33,188 nucleotides of DNA from DASVWH01 sp036389715 (GTDB lineage Bacteria; Acidobacteriota; Blastocatellia; Pyrinomonadales; Pyrinomonadaceae): the NCBI GenBank assembly GCA_036389715.1, contig DASVWH010000192.1:1-33188 (forward strand), read 5' to 3'. A program made the translations under genes and the position numbers. Positions 6,957-14,409 of this stretch are shown here, one piece after another (within the stretch, counting starts at the first letter, position 1; each line of letters starts with the position of its first letter). A model generated the notes under the pieces. That model was not told the origin of the DNA, did no database searches, and saw only the letters and a list, made by a program, of their open reading frames with translations.

Positions 6957-8794
6957 TATTCATACTCATCGCTGATTCTCTCTATCCTGATTCGCATGCG
7001 TGTCAGCGTGATCTGCTCTTCTTCGCAGTCGCGGAGAATCTCGGCGATGCGTTCGTCGGAGAAACGAGAGCTGGAGATGAGCACTTCGTCCACGCGCTGC
7101 TCTTTGCAGAGGCTGCGCAGCATCCCGTTGCCGCCGAAGACGCGCAGGCCGTGAATCACCTTCCCCTTCTTGTTCGGATCGTCGTCCACGAAACCGACGG
7201 GCGCGTACTGTAGCTCGCGATTGTTCATCAGCTCGCGCAGGAGCAGCTCGCCCGCATCACCCGCGCCGTAAATCAGGACGCGGCAGCCCTCGCTGCGCTT
7301 CGTGGCGGGCAGAATCTGGCGAAACAGGCGGAAGGCCATCCGGCTGCCCGCCAGCAACATCAGGAGGAGCAGCGCGTCCAGGAAAAAGACCGTCCGCGAG
7401 ACGCCTTCAAAGCGAAAGGCAAAGAGGACGGCCAGGATGCTGGCCACCGAGCCGACGACGACGGCCTTGGCGAAGACCACCAGGTCGTCAATGCTCGTGT
7501 AGCGCCAGAGGCCGCGATAGACGCCCATCGCCAGGAAGGCGGCCATCTTGACGAAGAGCAGGACGGGCAGCGTGCGCAGGAAAACGCCCCACGTCCCGTC
7601 CTCCGTGACCGGGCCGAAGCGCAGGACGTATGCGCCGTAATAGGCGAGCACGATCAGCACCAGGTCGAGCAGGACCTCGAAGATGCGGCGCTTGTAAGAG
7701 AGGTCAATGAGAAACGCGAAGAGCGGCTTATCGCGCGCCGCCCTGACCTCGTCTTCGTCATAGACCTTGACGCCCGCCAGGTAAACCCCGAGCAGCGTCA
7801 GCAGGATGGTAAAGCCGATGATGGCCGCCAGGCTCACGTCCAGGTGGACCTGCCGGACCAGCATCGCCAGCAGACCCGAGAGCGCCGCGAACCCGTAGAG
7901 CATCCAGACGGCGCGCCGCTCCGACATCCCGAGCGCCACCAGGCGGTGCGACGTGTGATCGCGTCCGCCCTGCGAGACTCCGCGCCCGGAGAGCTTGCGC
8001 AGGACTGTAACGAAGGTCGTATCGAAAATCGGGATGAAGAGAATCAGAATCGGGACGGCCAGGACGGGCAGAAAGCTGCGCGAGCGCCCGCCCGCCACGC
8101 TCATCAGGGACGTGCTGGCCAGGAAGAAGCCGATGAACATCGAGCCGCAATCGCCCATGAAGATCGAGGCCGGGTTTGAGTTGTAGGCCAGAAAGCCTAC
8201 CAGGGCCGCGGCGAAGACGGCCAGCATCAGCGCCTCGGACGGCTGGCCGCTGGCCAGAAAATTGAACGCCAGAAAGATGGACGAGATGGCCGCGATGCCC
8301 GCCGCGAGCCCGTCCATATTGTCTAAAAGGTTGACGGCATTAGTGATACCGATCAGCCAGAAAATCGTGAAGACCATATTGACGGGCGCGGACCCGGTCC
8401 AGGGCAGGCTCAGGCCGTAATAGATGACGAAGGCCGCGCCCATCACCTGCCCGATCAATTTCTGGTACGGCTTGGCGTGAAAGAGGTCGTCGGCCAGGCC
8501 CACCGCGAAGAGAAAGGCGCTGGCCCCGAGCACGACCCAGAGGTGCGAGCGGCTGGCGGTCGTCTCGTCCGCCCCGGCCGGGACGAAAATCAGGTAGGCC
8601 AGCACAACGATTGTCACAGCCAGGAAGATGGCGATGCCGCCGAGCATCGCCGTCGGCTTCTTATGCCAGCGGTCGAGCTTCGGGCGGGCGACCGCGCCCC
8701 AGCGCCTGGCCAGGTGTCGCACGACCGGCGTCAGCCCGAGCGCCAGCGCGAGCGACGCCGCTACCGGAATCAGATATGGCAACTCAAGAGACAT
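6956..8794 (-). CDS. WecA/TagO-like polyprenyl-phosphate sugar-phosphate transferase fused to a FlaA1-like NAD-binding half
   Basis: 612 residues. The N-terminal ~335 residues are a multi-pass MraY/WecA-family (PF00953-type) enzyme that would load the first sugar-1-phosphate onto undecaprenyl phosphate. Counting from the ATG at 8794, it shows LADD near 100-103, NLLDNMDG near 155-162, FMGDCGS near 212-218 and the RDHTSHRL loop near 278-285. The C-terminal part has four more hydrophobic segments and a Rossmann region with VLIYGAGDAGELLLREL near 506-522 and GFVDDDP. It thus resembles the membrane plus CoA_binding_3 half of FlaA1/CapD/PglF proteins, but stops before the catalytic 4,6-dehydratase domain. 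A TTG/other start 15 codons upstream (8839) is possible. It is the first gene of the minus-strand block ending at 443. Confidence 0.88.
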   Translation of the reverse strand: MSLELPYLIPVAASLALALGLTPVVRHLARRWGAVARPKLDRWHKKPTAMLGGIAIFLAVTIVVLAYLIFVPAGADETTASRSHLWVVLGASAFLFAVGLADDLFHAKPYQKLIGQVMGAAFVIYYGLSLPWTGSAPVNMVFTIFWLIGITNAVNLLDNMDGLAAGIAAISSIFLAFNFLASGQPSEALMLAVFAAALVGFLAYNSNPASIFMGDCGSMFIGFFLASTSLMSVAGGRSRSFLPVLAVPILILFIPIFDTTFVTVLRKLSGRGVSQGGRDHTSHRLVALGMSERRAVWMLYGFAALSGLLAMLVRQVHLDVSLAAIIGFTILLTLLGVYLAGVKVYDEDEVRAARDKPLFAFLIDLSYKRRIFEVLLDLVLIVLAYYGAYVLRFGPVTEDGTWGVFLRTLPVLLFVKMAAFLAMGVYRGLWRYTSIDDLVVFAKAVVVGSVASILAVLFAFRFEGVSRTVFFLDALLLLMLLAGSRMAFRLFRQILPATKRSEGCRVLIYGAGDAGELLLRELMNNRELQYAPVGFVDDDPNKKGKVIHGLRVFGGNGMLRSLCKEQRVDEVLISSSRFSDERIAEILRDCEEEQITLTRMRIRIERISDEYE

Positions 8795-8935
8795 TTCACC
8801 CTGCGCAACAGAAAAACTCTCGCTTGTCCAGAACCTCAAGAAGCTAATCCATCAGGCGCAACAAATCAAGCGAGGAAAGAAGAAAAGATAGAGACGCATT
8901 AGAGAGAGATTAAGATTGAGCCGCGCAAATAGCTG

Positions 8936-8964
8936 TTGCTGGCACAATCCGGCGGGAGTATCTT
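8936..8964 (+). promoter_or_regulatory. possible sigma70-type promoter for the secreted protein at 9015
   Basis: TTGCTG (8936-8941) and TATCTT (8959-8964) are 17 nt apart and about 50 bp upstream of the ATG at 9015, in the 220-bp divergent gap. Matches to consensus are only 3/6 and 4/6, so this is a weak candidate. Confidence 0.25.
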
Positions 8965-9014
8965 GGAGCCGTCGTTTTGCCGGTGTCTGTCACTTCACCC
9001 AATCGAGAAATATC

Positions 9015-10682
9015 ATGCGACGACTTCTATTGTTTGCAGCTTTAGTCTTTCTGCTGGTTCCCTCCTACCGCGGCCAGGAGGTCGAACCGAGGACGAAGGA
9101 CGACGAAGCGGCGTTGCAAAGGCTTTGGCTGATAACCGAGCTCAAAGGTCTGGAAACCGAAGCGGTCAAGCTCGACCAGCCTCTGGCGCGCGCAGAGGCT
9201 TGCGCCGGGATAGCCGACGCGGCCTGGACGCTCGATCAGGAATGGTCGAAGAAGTTACTGCGCGCAGCCTATGAGTTGACATTCCCCGATGAAGAGGAGC
9301 AGCGGCGGCTGCGCGACAGGCCGCTCGGGGCGGCCCTCACAAAGTGGACGAGTGTGGAGCAGGCGCGGGCGGTTGTCCGCAACCGGGTGCTTGGCGTTGC
9401 GCGCCGCGACAACGCCTTTGCCAATCAACTGGCTCAACTAGGCGCAGAGCAATTAGGCAGCTATGAAGAGAATTTCAGATATGCGAAGCTCGCCTCCGAA
9501 GCCGTCAGGGCCGGTGACAAGGAAGCCGCCGGAAGATATATTCTGCAAGCAATCGAAGCCGAGCCTACCTTGATAGGCTTCGGCTTCAGCATTCTTGAGC
9601 TGGCCGCCAGGGACCGCGATGCCGCCGATAAGCTAATCCTGCAATACCTTGAGCGGCTACGCGCTTTTCCTCTCTCGATGAAGAATCAGAGCGCCGGGCG
9701 CGTCCACTTCATCCTCAGGCAAATGGTTTTTCCCAGCGCCAATCTCAAGCCCGAGCTGGGACGGATACGACCGGCGGGCCGTGCCGCCCTGAGAGCCTAC
9801 ATCGGTTATGTCATAGAGAGTCTGGGGAAACTCGAACAAAGCGAGCCGGGCAGTGCGTCCGTGCTCAGGGATTATCTTCTCTCGACCTGGCTTCCCTTGA
9901 AACAACACGCCCCGGAATTGACCGGCTCATTTTTAGAGTTGGAAAAACTGAGCAGAAGGCCGGGCGATAATGGGGCGCTCCCGCAAAGCGGCCCGGAAGA
10001 AACGGCTCAAGCCAGGTATCAGGAACGGCTTAAGAGCGCCCTCGATAATGGCCATCCTGACGATTTAACCATCTACTTTGCAATCAGCCGGGAGGATTTT
10101 GAGAGCGCCCGTAAGCTGGTTGATTTATTGCCGGACGGGAACCGCAAGACGGAGTTCAGCGAGCAGTTGAACACGCAGGAGGCTATCAGCCTCATCAAGA
10201 GAGGTGAACTGCTCGGAGCGGAAAAGCTCGCTCAACAATTAACCCGTGCGCTGTCAATCCTGCAAGTATATCCGCTCATGGTCGGCAAATGCGTTGCCGA
10301 TGGAGATAGCGTGCGTGCCAGCGGTTTGGTCTATCAGGCAATAAAGCAGTTGAAGCGCGCCGAAGACCTGGAAACCATCGCGTTCGGCCTGGGCCGGCTG
10401 GCAAAATCAGTTGCGCCCGCCAGCGATTTACTGGCCCTGGAAGTCCTGGACGAAGCGGTGCGGGCGGCCAACAGCAGCAGCAGCGGCGGCACAGAGACGG
10501 GGCAGGGGCGTCCCGGACTCGAAGCTGAAGTCTTCAAAATCCTCGCGCCGAAAGATGAGAGTCGAGTGCGACAGGCCGCGGCTGCATTGAATGATCGCTT
10601 GCAGCGGATCAACGCGACGGCGGCGATTTACCAGTGGAAAGTAAAGGAACTGGCCGACAGCATCAAGGGCAAACGACGGTAG
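9015..10682 (+). CDS. secreted alpha-helical protein of unknown function
   Basis: 555 residues from the ATG at 9015. The open frame starts earlier (8916), but residues from 9015 form a clean signal peptide (MRRLLLFAALVFLLVPSYRG), so this start is preferred. There are no further membrane segments. The mature part is predominantly helical and rich in Ala, Leu, Glu and Arg, with helix-turn-helix spacing like TPR/HEAT-type solenoids (for instance LARAEACAGIADAAWTLD and LAQLGAEQLGSYEENFRYAK). A Ser/Gly-rich linker (ANSSSSGGTETGQGRPG) lies near the C-terminus, followed by a final helical segment. I do not recognise a family or catalytic motif. It is alone on the plus strand between two minus-strand polysaccharide blocks and converges on the SDR gene. 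Codon use looks somewhat less GC-biased than its neighbours. Confidence 0.8.
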   Translation: MRRLLLFAALVFLLVPSYRGQEVEPRTKDDEAALQRLWLITELKGLETEAVKLDQPLARAEACAGIADAAWTLDQEWSKKLLRAAYELTFPDEEEQRRLRDRPLGAALTKWTSVEQARAVVRNRVLGVARRDNAFANQLAQLGAEQLGSYEENFRYAKLASEAVRAGDKEAAGRYILQAIEAEPTLIGFGFSILELAARDRDAADKLILQYLERLRAFPLSMKNQSAGRVHFILRQMVFPSANLKPELGRIRPAGRAALRAYIGYVIESLGKLEQSEPGSASVLRDYLLSTWLPLKQHAPELTGSFLELEKLSRRPGDNGALPQSGPEETAQARYQERLKSALDNGHPDDLTIYFAISREDFESARKLVDLLPDGNRKTEFSEQLNTQEAISLIKRGELLGAEKLAQQLTRALSILQVYPLMVGKCVADGDSVRASGLVYQAIKQLKRAEDLETIAFGLGRLAKSVAPASDLLALEVLDEAVRAANSSSSGGTETGQGRPGLEAEVFKILAPKDESRVRQAAAALNDRLQRINATAAIYQWKVKELADSIKGKRR

Positions 10683-10758
10683 GCGGGAGCCAACCCGGCA
10701 ATGACACACGCGGCGTCCGAGTAAACAACAGCAGAAGACAGCCGGGTTAGTGAATAAA

Positions 10759-10813
10759 GCAGCCTCCCCAAAGAGAGGCTGCCACTCATCATTAAAGTTA
10801 TCGGTGGCAGCCT
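10759..10813. terminator. pair of overlapping hairpins between convergent genes
   Basis: Two mutually exclusive stems share the block 10776-10782. One is 10759-10766 with 10775-10782 (8 bp, loop 8 nt). The other is 10776-10785 with 10804-10813 (10 bp, loop 18 nt). Read on the minus strand, the last hairpin is followed by TTTATT, as expected for a terminator of the operon ending with the SDR gene at 10839. The core GCAGCCT occurs three times counting both orientations. Confidence 0.6.
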
Positions 10814-10838
10814 GTCAGAGCCCCGCCTTGCGTCCACT

Positions 10839-11804
10839 TCAGGGTCTGCCGGTCTGGAAGCTAATGACGGTCTGGAGAATGCCGTCGAGCTTCATCTGCG
10901 GGCGAAAGCCGACGAGCGCGTTGACCTTCGAGATGTCCGGGATGCGCCGCGGCATGTCTTCAAAGCCCTCCTCATACGCCTCGTCGTAGGGCACGAAGGT
11001 GATCTCGGAATCGGAGTTGGTCAGCTTCTTGATGCGCTCGGCCAGTTCGAGGATAGTGACCTCTTCGCTTGAGCCGATGTTGAAGACCTGCCCGACCGCC
11101 TCCTCGTGGTCCATCAGCTTGACGAGCGCGCCGACGACATCGCCGACGTAGCCGAAGCAGCGCGATTGGAGCCCGTCGCCGTAGACGGTGATCTGCCGTC
11201 CGGCCAGAGCCTGCTTGACGAAGGTCGGGATGACCATCCCGTACTGGCCCGTCTGCCTCGGGCCGACCGTGTTGAAGAGGCGGACGACGACCGTCGGCAG
11301 TTTCTTCTCGCGCCAGTAGGCGAGGGCCAGGAATTCGTCTATCGCCTTCGAGCAGGCGTAGCTCCAGCGCCCCTTCGTGGTTGCGCCCATCACGAGGTTG
11401 CCGTCTTCGCGGAAAGGGACTTCCGCGCTCAGGCCGTAGACTTCCGAAGTCGAAGCGACCAGCACCTTCTTCTTCTTCTTATTGGCCAGCGAGAGCACGA
11501 CCTCCGTGCCGTGCACGTTCGTCTCGATGGTCCTGACCGGGCTCTCGACGATCAGCTTGACGCCGACGGCCGCCGCCAGGTGAAAGATCACGTCGCACTG
11601 GTCCACCAGCTCGGCCAGCACCGGCTGGTTGCTGATCGAATCGATCGTGTAATGAAAGCGCGGATGCTCCTTGAGGTGCGCGATGTTCGCGAAGCTGCCG
11701 GTCGAAAGATCGTCAATGACGAAGACCTCGTCGCCGCGCTCCAGATAGGCATCCGAGAGATGCGATCCGATAAAGCCAGCCCCACCTGTAATCAATACTC
11801 GCAA
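10839..11804 (-). CDS. NAD-dependent sugar-nucleotide epimerase/dehydratase (extended SDR)
   Basis: 321 residues with the extended-SDR nucleotide motif TGGAGFIGSH (residues 6-15), an STSEVYG segment at 118-124 and the catalytic pair Tyr149 and Lys153 in SYACSK. The downstream segment RLFNTVGPRQTGQYGMVIPTFV is typical of the UDP-glucuronate decarboxylase/UDP-sugar epimerase/dTDP-sugar dehydratase branch. The exact sugar is not decidable from motifs. Five consecutive lysines (109-113), coded by a CTT-type triplet run on the plus strand (11466-11480), lie just before a core strand. It is the last gene of the minus-strand series, 15 bp after the GT4 gene, and precedes the hairpin pair at 10759-10813. 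Confidence 0.88.
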   Translation of the reverse strand: MRVLITGGAGFIGSHLSDAYLERGDEVFVIDDLSTGSFANIAHLKEHPRFHYTIDSISNQPVLAELVDQCDVIFHLAAAVGVKLIVESPVRTIETNVHGTEVVLSLANKKKKKVLVASTSEVYGLSAEVPFREDGNLVMGATTKGRWSYACSKAIDEFLALAYWREKKLPTVVVRLFNTVGPRQTGQYGMVIPTFVKQALAGRQITVYGDGLQSRCFGYVGDVVGALVKLMDHEEAVGQVFNIGSSEEVTILELAERIKKLTNSDSEITFVPYDEAYEEGFEDMPRRIPDISKVNALVGFRPQMKLDGILQTVISFQTGRP

Positions 11805-11819
11805 GCTGATAAGCCCCCT

Positions 11820-13166
11820 TCAATCAAGTCTGGAGCCCGGCGTCCGAAGCCTGGAATCGGAAGAGAGCTTCTCTTTTGATTCCAGGGTCCAGGTGCCGGG
11901 CTCGCGCCGGTGGCCTTGCGCTAACTGACGATAAAGACTCAAAACGTCGGTCAGCAGCCGCTCCTTAGAATAGTTTCCCTCAACGAAGAGCCGCCCGCGC
12001 TCGCCCGCCGCTCGCCGCAGCCCTTCATCCTCCAGGAGGCGCGCGAGCCCGTCGCAGAAGGCCGCCGCGTCATTCGGGCGAACCAGCACGCCGCGCTCCC
12101 GCACAGTGTAGCCGCGCTCCGGGCCTGTTACCCCGGCAGGCGCTTCCCTCTCTTCGCCGAGGAGGTCAACGACGCCGCCGACCGCCGTCGCAATCACCGG
12201 ACGCGCATTGGCCATCGCTTCGATCAGGGTCAGCGGCGTGCCCTCGTTGAGCGAGGTCAGGGCGACTATGTCCAGCGCCGGGTAGAAATTTTCCGGGTCG
12301 CTGCGTGTCCCCATGAAGGTGACCTCGCCCTCGATGCCGAGCGTGCGCGCCTCCGCTTCCAGTCTCTCGCGCAGATGCCCGTCGCCGATGACGATAAACC
12401 GCACGCGCCGACTGCTCGCAGCCGCGCCCGCCCGCTCTTTGAAGCGCGCGACCGTCTTCAGAAAGAGCGTGTGATTCTTGACTTCCGTCAACCGCCCGAC
12501 GATGCCGACCAGCAGCTCAGACTCTTCCGCGCCCAGCTCCGCGCGCATCACGCCGCGGCGTTTCCGCCAGTCCGCGAAAGCGGCCATCTCCAACCCGAGC
12601 GGAATCACGACGAACTGCCCTGCGCGCCCGACGCCGAACTGGTCGTGTATCTCCCTGTACTGCTGCGGGCTGATGACGACGATGCGGTCCGTCGCAAGCC
12701 ACGCCAGCGCCTTTTCGATGCAGAGAAAAACGCGCGTCTTGAGCGCCCCGTAATAGCTGTGAAAGATGTGCCCGTGGTAAGTGTGGACGAAGCGACAGCG
12801 GCGCGGTCTGCCCCGGAGCGTGCCCGGAGTCAGCCAGCGATAGAGCATCCCCGCGATTCTCCCGACCGTCCCGGCCTTGGCCGTGTGCGTGTGGACCACG
12901 TCGGGGCGCTCGCGGACTAAGAGCCTGTAGAGCTTCCAGACCGTCAGCGCGTCTTTCGGGGAAATCTCGCGGCTCATCTGCGGGATGATGAGCGGCTCGA
13001 CGCCGTGCGCGGCGGCGAAATAGCCCATATCATCTTCGCCCGCAGGGACGACGCCCGCGACCAGCACGGACTCGCACCCAGCGCTCTTCAATCCGGCCGT
13101 TAACCAGACGACATGGCGCGCAGGCCCACCGACGTTGAGCCGGGCGATGATCCGAACAACTTTCAT
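11820..13166 (-). CDS. GT4-family glycosyltransferase
   Basis: 448 residues with the GT-B fold pattern of group 1 glycosyltransferases: the N-terminal glycine-rich LNVGGPARHV, the VVHTHTAKAG segment, GIVGRLTEVKN opening the second domain, and the donor-binding EGTPLTLIEAMANARPVIAT stretch with the E-x7-E arrangement. It should transfer a sugar from a nucleotide donor to the lipid-linked oligosaccharide on the cytoplasmic face. It is the only clear cytoplasmic glycosyltransferase in the window, too few for the predicted repeat unit. The last ~28 codons are encoded by an inverted heptad repeat (11833-11903). They are low-complexity (Arg, Ser, Thr, Pro), so the natural C-terminus is probably around YRQLAQ, with the tail added by repeat insertion. 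Confidence 0.9.
   Translation of the reverse strand: MKVVRIIARLNVGGPARHVVWLTAGLKSAGCESVLVAGVVPAGEDDMGYFAAAHGVEPLIIPQMSREISPKDALTVWKLYRLLVRERPDVVHTHTAKAGTVGRIAGMLYRWLTPGTLRGRPRRCRFVHTYHGHIFHSYYGALKTRVFLCIEKALAWLATDRIVVISPQQYREIHDQFGVGRAGQFVVIPLGLEMAAFADWRKRRGVMRAELGAEESELLVGIVGRLTEVKNHTLFLKTVARFKERAGAAASSRRVRFIVIGDGHLRERLEAEARTLGIEGEVTFMGTRSDPENFYPALDIVALTSLNEGTPLTLIEAMANARPVIATAVGGVVDLLGEEREAPAGVTGPERGYTVRERGVLVRPNDAAAFCDGLARLLEDEGLRRAAGERGRLFVEGNYSKERLLTDVLSLYRQLAQGHRREPGTWTLESKEKLSSDSRLRTPGSRLD
11833..11903. repeat. imperfect 26-bp inverted repeat made of heptads, within the 3' end of the GT4 gene
   Basis: 11833-11858 and 11878-11903 are inverted copies of equal length, with 9 identical bases at each end and a divergent middle (3/8 identical). 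Read on the plus strand, the left arm and flank parse into TCTGGAG, CCCGGCG, TCCGAAG, CCTGGAA. The right arm reverse-complemented parses into CCCGGCA, CCTGGAC, CCTGGAA. The 7-nt period is the same as in the other arrays. The 19-nt loop itself contains a GAAGAGA/TTCTCTT-like pairing. Confidence 0.7.
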
Positions 13167-13170
13167 CAGA

Positions 13171-13198
13171 AGTAAGCAGTTACCAGTCAGCCGTGAGC
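13171..13198. repeat. unpaired heptad array (AGTNANC type) in the GT4 leader
   Basis: Four exact 7-nt units without gaps: AGTAAGC, AGTTACC, AGTCAGC, CGTGAGC. The pattern A/C-GT-N-A-N-C matches the units of the cassette inverted repeats (AGTAAAT, AGTTAAT, CGTCAAT) at the first three positions and position five. It lies 4 nt before the GT4 start codon. No reverse-complement partner is seen nearby, so it looks like a solo arm. Confidence 0.65.
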
Positions 13199-13215
13199 GG
13201 CGCGAGTGAAAGATT

Positions 13216-13980
13216 TCAGCGGCCGTTACCGGCCTGGGCCGCGTCCTTGCTCTCGACCTTATTCGCGCCCGTCTCGGCCACCAGATTCGACGCGTGCAGC
13301 AGGCTCTCGAAAGTCCCGGCGTCGGTCCACCACCCGTCGAGCTCGTCCCAGGTCATCTCGTCGCGCGCGATGTAGGCGTTGTTCACGTCCGTGATTTCCA
13401 GCTCGCCGCGCCCCGAAGGCTTGAGCGTGCGGATGATCTCGAAGACTTCCGCGTCGTACATGTAAACGCCGATGACTGCGTAATCGGACTTCGGCACGGC
13501 GGGCTTCTCTTCGATGCGCAGGACGCGGCGGCCGTCGAGCTCCGGGACGCCGAAGCGCTGCGGGTCTGGAACCTGCTTGAGAATAATCTTCGCGCCGCCG
13601 CCCTGGTGACGGTAAGCGCGCACGGCCTTGCAGATATTGCCCTCGATGATGTTATCGCCGAGGACGACGCAGACAGGCTCGCGGTCTGCAAAGTCTTCGA
13701 CCAGCGAGAGGGCCGCGGCGATGCCGCCTTCGCCTTCCTGGTAAGTGTAGTTGATGTGCTTGAGCCCGAACGCCTTACCGTTCTTCAGCAGCTTCAGAAA
13801 GTCGCCCGCCGAGTTGCCGCCCGTGACGATCATGATGTCACGAATGCCGGCGTTGACCAGCGTCTGAATCGGATAATAAACCATCGGTTGATTGTAGACG
13901 GGCAGGAGGTGCTTGTTCGTCACCGCCGTCAAAGGCATCAAACGCGTCCCCAATCCACCTGCTAATACGACACCCTTCAT
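13216..13980 (-). CDS. rfbA: sugar-1-phosphate nucleotidyltransferase, short RmlA-like (probable glucose-1-phosphate thymidylyltransferase)
   Basis: 254 residues. The N-terminal GGLGTRLMPLT (8-18) and NKHLLPVYNQPMVYYPIQTL (22-41) are the nucleotide and sugar-phosphate signatures of RmlA-type enzymes. LGDNI, KQVPDPQRFGVPEL and EEKPAVPKSDYAVIGVYMYD follow in order. It is the short form (about 240-250 residues), lacking the C-terminal allosteric extension of the 290-residue enterobacterial RfbA. With rfbB, rfbC and rfbD elsewhere in the window it completes the dTDP-L-rhamnose set, so dTDP-glucose formation is the most likely role, though other NDP-sugars are possible. A GGAGG site lies 7 nt before the ATG. 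The region between it and asnB is occupied by the four-helix-bundle cassette. Confidence 0.82.
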   Translation of the reverse strand: MKGVVLAGGLGTRLMPLTAVTNKHLLPVYNQPMVYYPIQTLVNAGIRDIMIVTGGNSAGDFLKLLKNGKAFGLKHINYTYQEGEGGIAAALSLVEDFADREPVCVVLGDNIIEGNICKAVRAYRHQGGGAKIILKQVPDPQRFGVPELDGRRVLRIEEKPAVPKSDYAVIGVYMYDAEVFEIIRTLKPSGRGELEITDVNNAYIARDEMTWDELDGWWTDAGTFESLLHASNLVAETGANKVESKDAAQAGNGR

Positions 13981-13997
13981 TCAAAAGCCTCCACGGA

Positions 13998-14028
13998 AGT
14001 AAATAGTTAATCGTCAATCGTCAATAGT
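13998..14028. repeat. left inverted repeat of the four-helix-bundle cassette
   Basis: Parses exactly into AGTAAAT, AGTTAAT, CGTCAAT, CGTCAAT and the beginning of a fifth AGTTAAT unit. It pairs with 14410-14440 at 30 of 31 positions. Confidence 0.85.
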
Positions 14029-14390
14029 TAATTGAGTCTACGTTCGAGATGCTGGCATAGTCCAGTAATCATACGTCCGATCTCATCAAGAGAACTGCAC
14101 AACGTTAAATAACAGCTTTCCTCCATTAAGCAGAGCCGACGCGCGATGAGCAGTTCTGTTTCCACTTCACTGGCCGAACCCTGAGCGTTCGACAGGAAAT
14201 GTGCGAACTCCTTTGGAGATTTACGTCCGGCTCCCTCAGCTATATTTGCCGGGATGGAAACGGCCGCTCTTCTTATCTGAGAAGTCAATCCAAACTTCTC
14301 ATCTTTCGGAAAACCTTCAGTCGCCCTGTAAACGGCGACAACAAAATCTACCGCCTTATTCCACACATCCAATTTCTCATGTGGACGCAT
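14028..14390 (-). CDS. four-helix-bundle protein, 23S rRNA intervening-sequence (S23/IVP) family
   Basis: 120 residues. The sequence has the family features: an N-terminal LDVWNKAVDFVVAVYRATEGFP, the highly conserved LTSQIRRAAVSIPANIAEGAGRKSPKEFAHFL core split over two helices, then a third helix (EVETELLIARRL) and a fourth (LDEIGRMITGLCQHLERRL). Family members are small basic helical bundles found as ORFs in 23S rRNA intervening sequences, free-standing in many genomes, and, as the related Avd protein, in diversity-generating retroelements, where Avd binds the reverse transcriptase. ATG at 14390 is chosen because AAGGA lies 7 nt upstream; a TTG at 14396 is the only earlier option. Its biochemical role as a free-standing gene is unknown. 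No reverse transcriptase is present in the window. Confidence 0.88.
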   Translation of the reverse strand: MRPHEKLDVWNKAVDFVVAVYRATEGFPKDEKFGLTSQIRRAAVSIPANIAEGAGRKSPKEFAHFLSNAQGSASEVETELLIARRLCLMEESCYLTLCSSLDEIGRMITGLCQHLERRLN

Positions 14391-14409
14391 AAGCAATTCC
14401 TTAATTCTT

